Position numbers and translations under genes: made by a program. This document shows positions 12,819 through 14,723 of a DNA stretch of 14,723 nt, piece by piece. Numbering within the stretch: position 1 is the first letter of the stretch; each line of letters starts with the position of its first letter. Below the pieces are notes generated by a model. The model saw nothing but the letters and a program-made list of their open reading frames with translations. It searched no databases and had not been told where the DNA came from. Source of the DNA: an uncultured Eubacteriales bacterium (GTDB lineage Bacteria; Bacillota; Clostridia; Oscillospirales; Butyricicoccaceae); contig CAKTWY010000048.1 in assembly GCA_934630445.1 (NCBI GenBank), positions 1 to 14,723 on the forward strand, given 5' to 3'.

Positions 12819-14110
12819 CTCCGCCCCTCCCCTTCTGCCGCAAGCGGCAGGAAAAAGCGCACGGTAAGGCCGCCCATCGTGTTGTTTTCAGCATGAATCG
12901 TACCGCCGTGGGCACAGATGATCTCCCGGCAGATCGCCAGGCCCAGCCCCGCCACTCTGCGGCCGGCGTCGGTGGTATAAAGCGGATCGAAAATATGTTC
13001 CAGACTCTCCTCCTCCACGCCGCAGCCATTGTCCGCAACGGAAAATGCGAGCCTGCCGCGCTCTTCTATACAGCCGGCTTCGATCCGCAGCGGCCGCTCG
13101 CACGCATGCCGGCGGCTGTTCATAATCAGGTTGTCAAACACACGGCGCAGCCTGACCATGTCCGCGTCGGTCACCGCGTCCGGGCACGCGCACCGGACGG
13201 CAAGCGTGCCTGCAAGCTCTTCTTCATAATCGTCACGCAGCATTTCCATGATCTCATCCGCCGTCACACGGCGCAGCTTGAGGCTGCTTTCCAGATTGCA
13301 GCTCAAATATTCGTCGAACTCGTCGATAATATCGCGGATCGTGCGCGCTTTCGCATAAAGAATGCCGATGTATTTCTCCTGCCGTTCCGGCGGGAGCTTT
13401 TTCTTTTTCAGCTGTTCCGCATAGCCCATGACGGAAGTGAGCGGCGTTTTGATATCGTGTGAGATGGAGGCGATCATACGCGTCTGCAGCCGTTTTTCCT
13501 CCGCGAGCTCTTCCGCCAGCGCGGAAAACGCATTCTGCAGCTGGCCGATTTCATCGCGCCGCGCGGCAGCCGGCGGCATGCGCCCCTCCATACGGTAGCC
13601 CAGGACAAACTGCTTAAGCTGCTCGAGCGGGCGCACGTACCAAAGATAGATCGCTGCCGATGCAAGCGCTATAATCAGGCAGATGAGCACAATTTCCACG
13701 CGCAGCAGCATGCGCACAGGCACAATGCGCGACGCCGTATCGACCGGCACGTATTTTGTCGCGCGCAGGATGCACGCGTCGCCGCCCACCGTTACACCCG
13801 CGACTGCGTTGAGATAGAGCGCCGCCCCCTCCGGAGCCACCGTCTGCGCCAGGATGTGCCCGTCCAGGGTCTCGAGCGTGAGAGCGAGGTGTCCGTCTTC
13901 CTGCGCGAAGCTCCCAAGCGTCGCAGCCGATTCCGCATCCGACAGCGCGCGGCATATCTCGACTGTCTTCTGGTCAAGCTCTTTCTGCATATTGTCAAAA
14001 TGATTGGCCATGCGGTCGGATACAAACAAATTATAGCATCCCAGCAGCAGAAGAAGGTTCAGCACAAGCGCCCCAAACACGATCAGGATCAGTTTTCTCC
14101 TGACGCTCAT
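12815..14110 (-). CDS. Membrane sensor histidine kinase (VanS-like)
   Basis: This 431-residue sensor kinase has a transmembrane helix at 7-30, an extracytoplasmic sensing region of about 105 residues, and a second helix at about 136-159. A HAMP linker (160-205), a dimerisation domain with H218 in SISHDIKTPLTSVMGY, and an ATPase domain follow, showing DNLIMNSRRHA (N box), DNGCGV and AGLGLAI. The sensing region has no recognised fold, so the stimulus is unknown; cell-envelope stress is a guess from VanS-type layout. Both ends overlap neighbours by 4 nt (ATGA), giving a coupled regulator-kinase-peptidase operon. The family-typical length (about 430) argues that it is complete. Confidence 0.95.
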   Translation of the reverse strand: MSVRRKLILIVFGALVLNLLLLLGCYNLFVSDRMANHFDNMQKELDQKTVEICRALSDAESAATLGSFAQEDGHLALTLETLDGHILAQTVAPEGAALYLNAVAGVTVGGDACILRATKYVPVDTASRIVPVRMLLRVEIVLICLIIALASAAIYLWYVRPLEQLKQFVLGYRMEGRMPPAAARRDEIGQLQNAFSALAEELAEEKRLQTRMIASISHDIKTPLTSVMGYAEQLKKKKLPPERQEKYIGILYAKARTIRDIIDEFDEYLSCNLESSLKLRRVTADEIMEMLRDDYEEELAGTLAVRCACPDAVTDADMVRLRRVFDNLIMNSRRHACERPLRIEAGCIEERGRLAFSVADNGCGVEEESLEHIFDPLYTTDAGRRVAGLGLAICREIICAHGGTIHAENNTMGGLTVRFFLPLAAEGEGRR

Positions 14111-14723
14111 ACGCGCACCTCGTGCGGCGCGACAAGTTTATAGCCCACACCCCAGACGGTCTTGATATAGTCGTTTCCAAGGTGCAGTTTGTCGCGCAGG
14201 TTTTTGATATGGACGGCGACGGTGCCGACATCTCCATATTCTCCGCCCCATACGCCGCTGAAAATCTCCTCTTTTGACAGTACTCTGCCCGCATTTTCAC
14301 ACAGGAAGCACAAAAGTTCAAATTCCCGTGTGGAGAGCTGCGCGCGTTCCCCCCGCATGATCACTTCGTAACTCGAACGGCAGAGGGTCAGCTCGCCGAT
14401 AACATACACGTCGCCGTCTGTCGCGTGTGAACGCTCCTCGCGTCTGAGATGCGCCTTGACGCGTGCGACAAGTTCATCCACGACAAACGGCTTTGTGATG
14501 TAGTCGTCCGCTCCCATCTCAAGCCCCACGAGCGTGTCGAGCGTGCGCCCCTTTGCCGTCACAAAAAGGATCGGGCACCGGCACGTATCCCTGATACGGC
14601 GGCATACCTCCAGCCCGTCCATCTTCGGCATCATGATGTCCAGTATGATCAGTGCAAGCGCTCCGTGCGTCTGAACCGCGCAAAGCGCCGCTTCCCCGTC
14701 AAAGGCACGGATCGTTTGGAAGC
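14107..14723 (-). CDS. OmpR-type response regulator, N-terminus cut by window edge
   Basis: This is the partner regulator of the adjacent kinase. The visible part has the phosphoacceptor aspartate in LIILDIMMPKMDG, the switch threonine in VTAKG, the conserved lysine in YITKPF, and a C-terminal winged-helix domain (RAQLSTREFELLCFLCENAG to YIKTVWGVGYKLV). The reading frame is open to the window end at 14723, so the first 30 or so residues are missing; the ATG at 14634 is internal, since it follows the aspartate. Its stop overlaps the kinase start by 4 nt. It resembles VanR-type regulators, but the target genes are unknown and no binding site can be shown. Confidence 0.94.
   Translation of the reverse strand, partial: FQTIRAFDGEAALCAVQTHGALALIILDIMMPKMDGLEVCRRIRDTCRCPILFVTAKGRTLDTLVGLEMGADDYITKPFVVDELVARVKAHLRREERSHATDGDVYVIGELTLCRSSYEVIMRGERAQLSTREFELLCFLCENAGRVLSKEEIFSGVWGGEYGDVGTVAVHIKNLRDKLHLGNDYIKTVWGVGYKLVAPHEVRV

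Overview
The window looks like ordinary chromosome from an anaerobic, fairly GC-rich Firmicute, most likely a gut-type clostridium (Oscillospiraceae or Christensenellales-like). The grounds are a T-box riboswitch on a threonyl-tRNA synthetase gene, consensus housekeeping promoters, strong AGGAGG-type ribosome binding sites, a PAS-containing [FeFe]-hydrogenase-like sensor next to a SpoIIE-type phosphatase, a NiaR (3H domain) repressor, and a VanR/VanS-style two-component pair. This placement is inference; no rRNA or other marker gene is present. I see no mobile element, CRISPR array, tRNA or rRNA gene.

Layout from left to right. (1) 1-511: 3' part of an unrecognised gene. (2) 533-2803: consensus promoter, Thr T-box leader, thrS and its terminator. 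(3) 2827-4557: two inverted repeats, a promoter, a leader with several potential hairpins, a split chromate-type (CHR) transporter encoded by two overlapping genes, a 63-residue unknown protein, and a terminator. (4) 4559-7771: promoter, sensory [FeFe]-hydrogenase-like protein, SpoIIE-type phosphatase, a GC-rich tail with inverted repeats, and a terminator. (5) 8748-7821, minus strand: promoter, octamer tandem repeats in the leader, a DUF6530-like gene and a GIY-YIG-like gene. (6) 8811-10346: promoter with a TetR-type palindrome at the start site, then a class 3 aldehyde dehydrogenase. (7) 11060-10368 (minus) and 11156-12146 (plus): mtnN divergent from luxS-niaR. (8) 14723-12159, minus strand: a response regulator (cut by the window edge), a histidine kinase and a YgjP-type metallopeptidase, joined by 4-nt ATGA overlaps.

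Two functional units stand out. MtnN and LuxS carry out consecutive steps of S-adenosylhomocysteine detoxification (SAH to S-ribosylhomocysteine to homocysteine plus the AI-2 precursor) and diverge from one 95-bp gap. The hydrogenase-like/phosphatase pair reads as a redox or H2 sensor wired to a serine/threonine phosphatase. It keeps every H-cluster cysteine but departs from the catalytic consensus around them, and no catalytic hydrogenase or maturase gene is in the window. That pair is the best candidate for poorly described biology here. The TetR-like operator without a nearby repressor and the structured leader of the chr genes come next.
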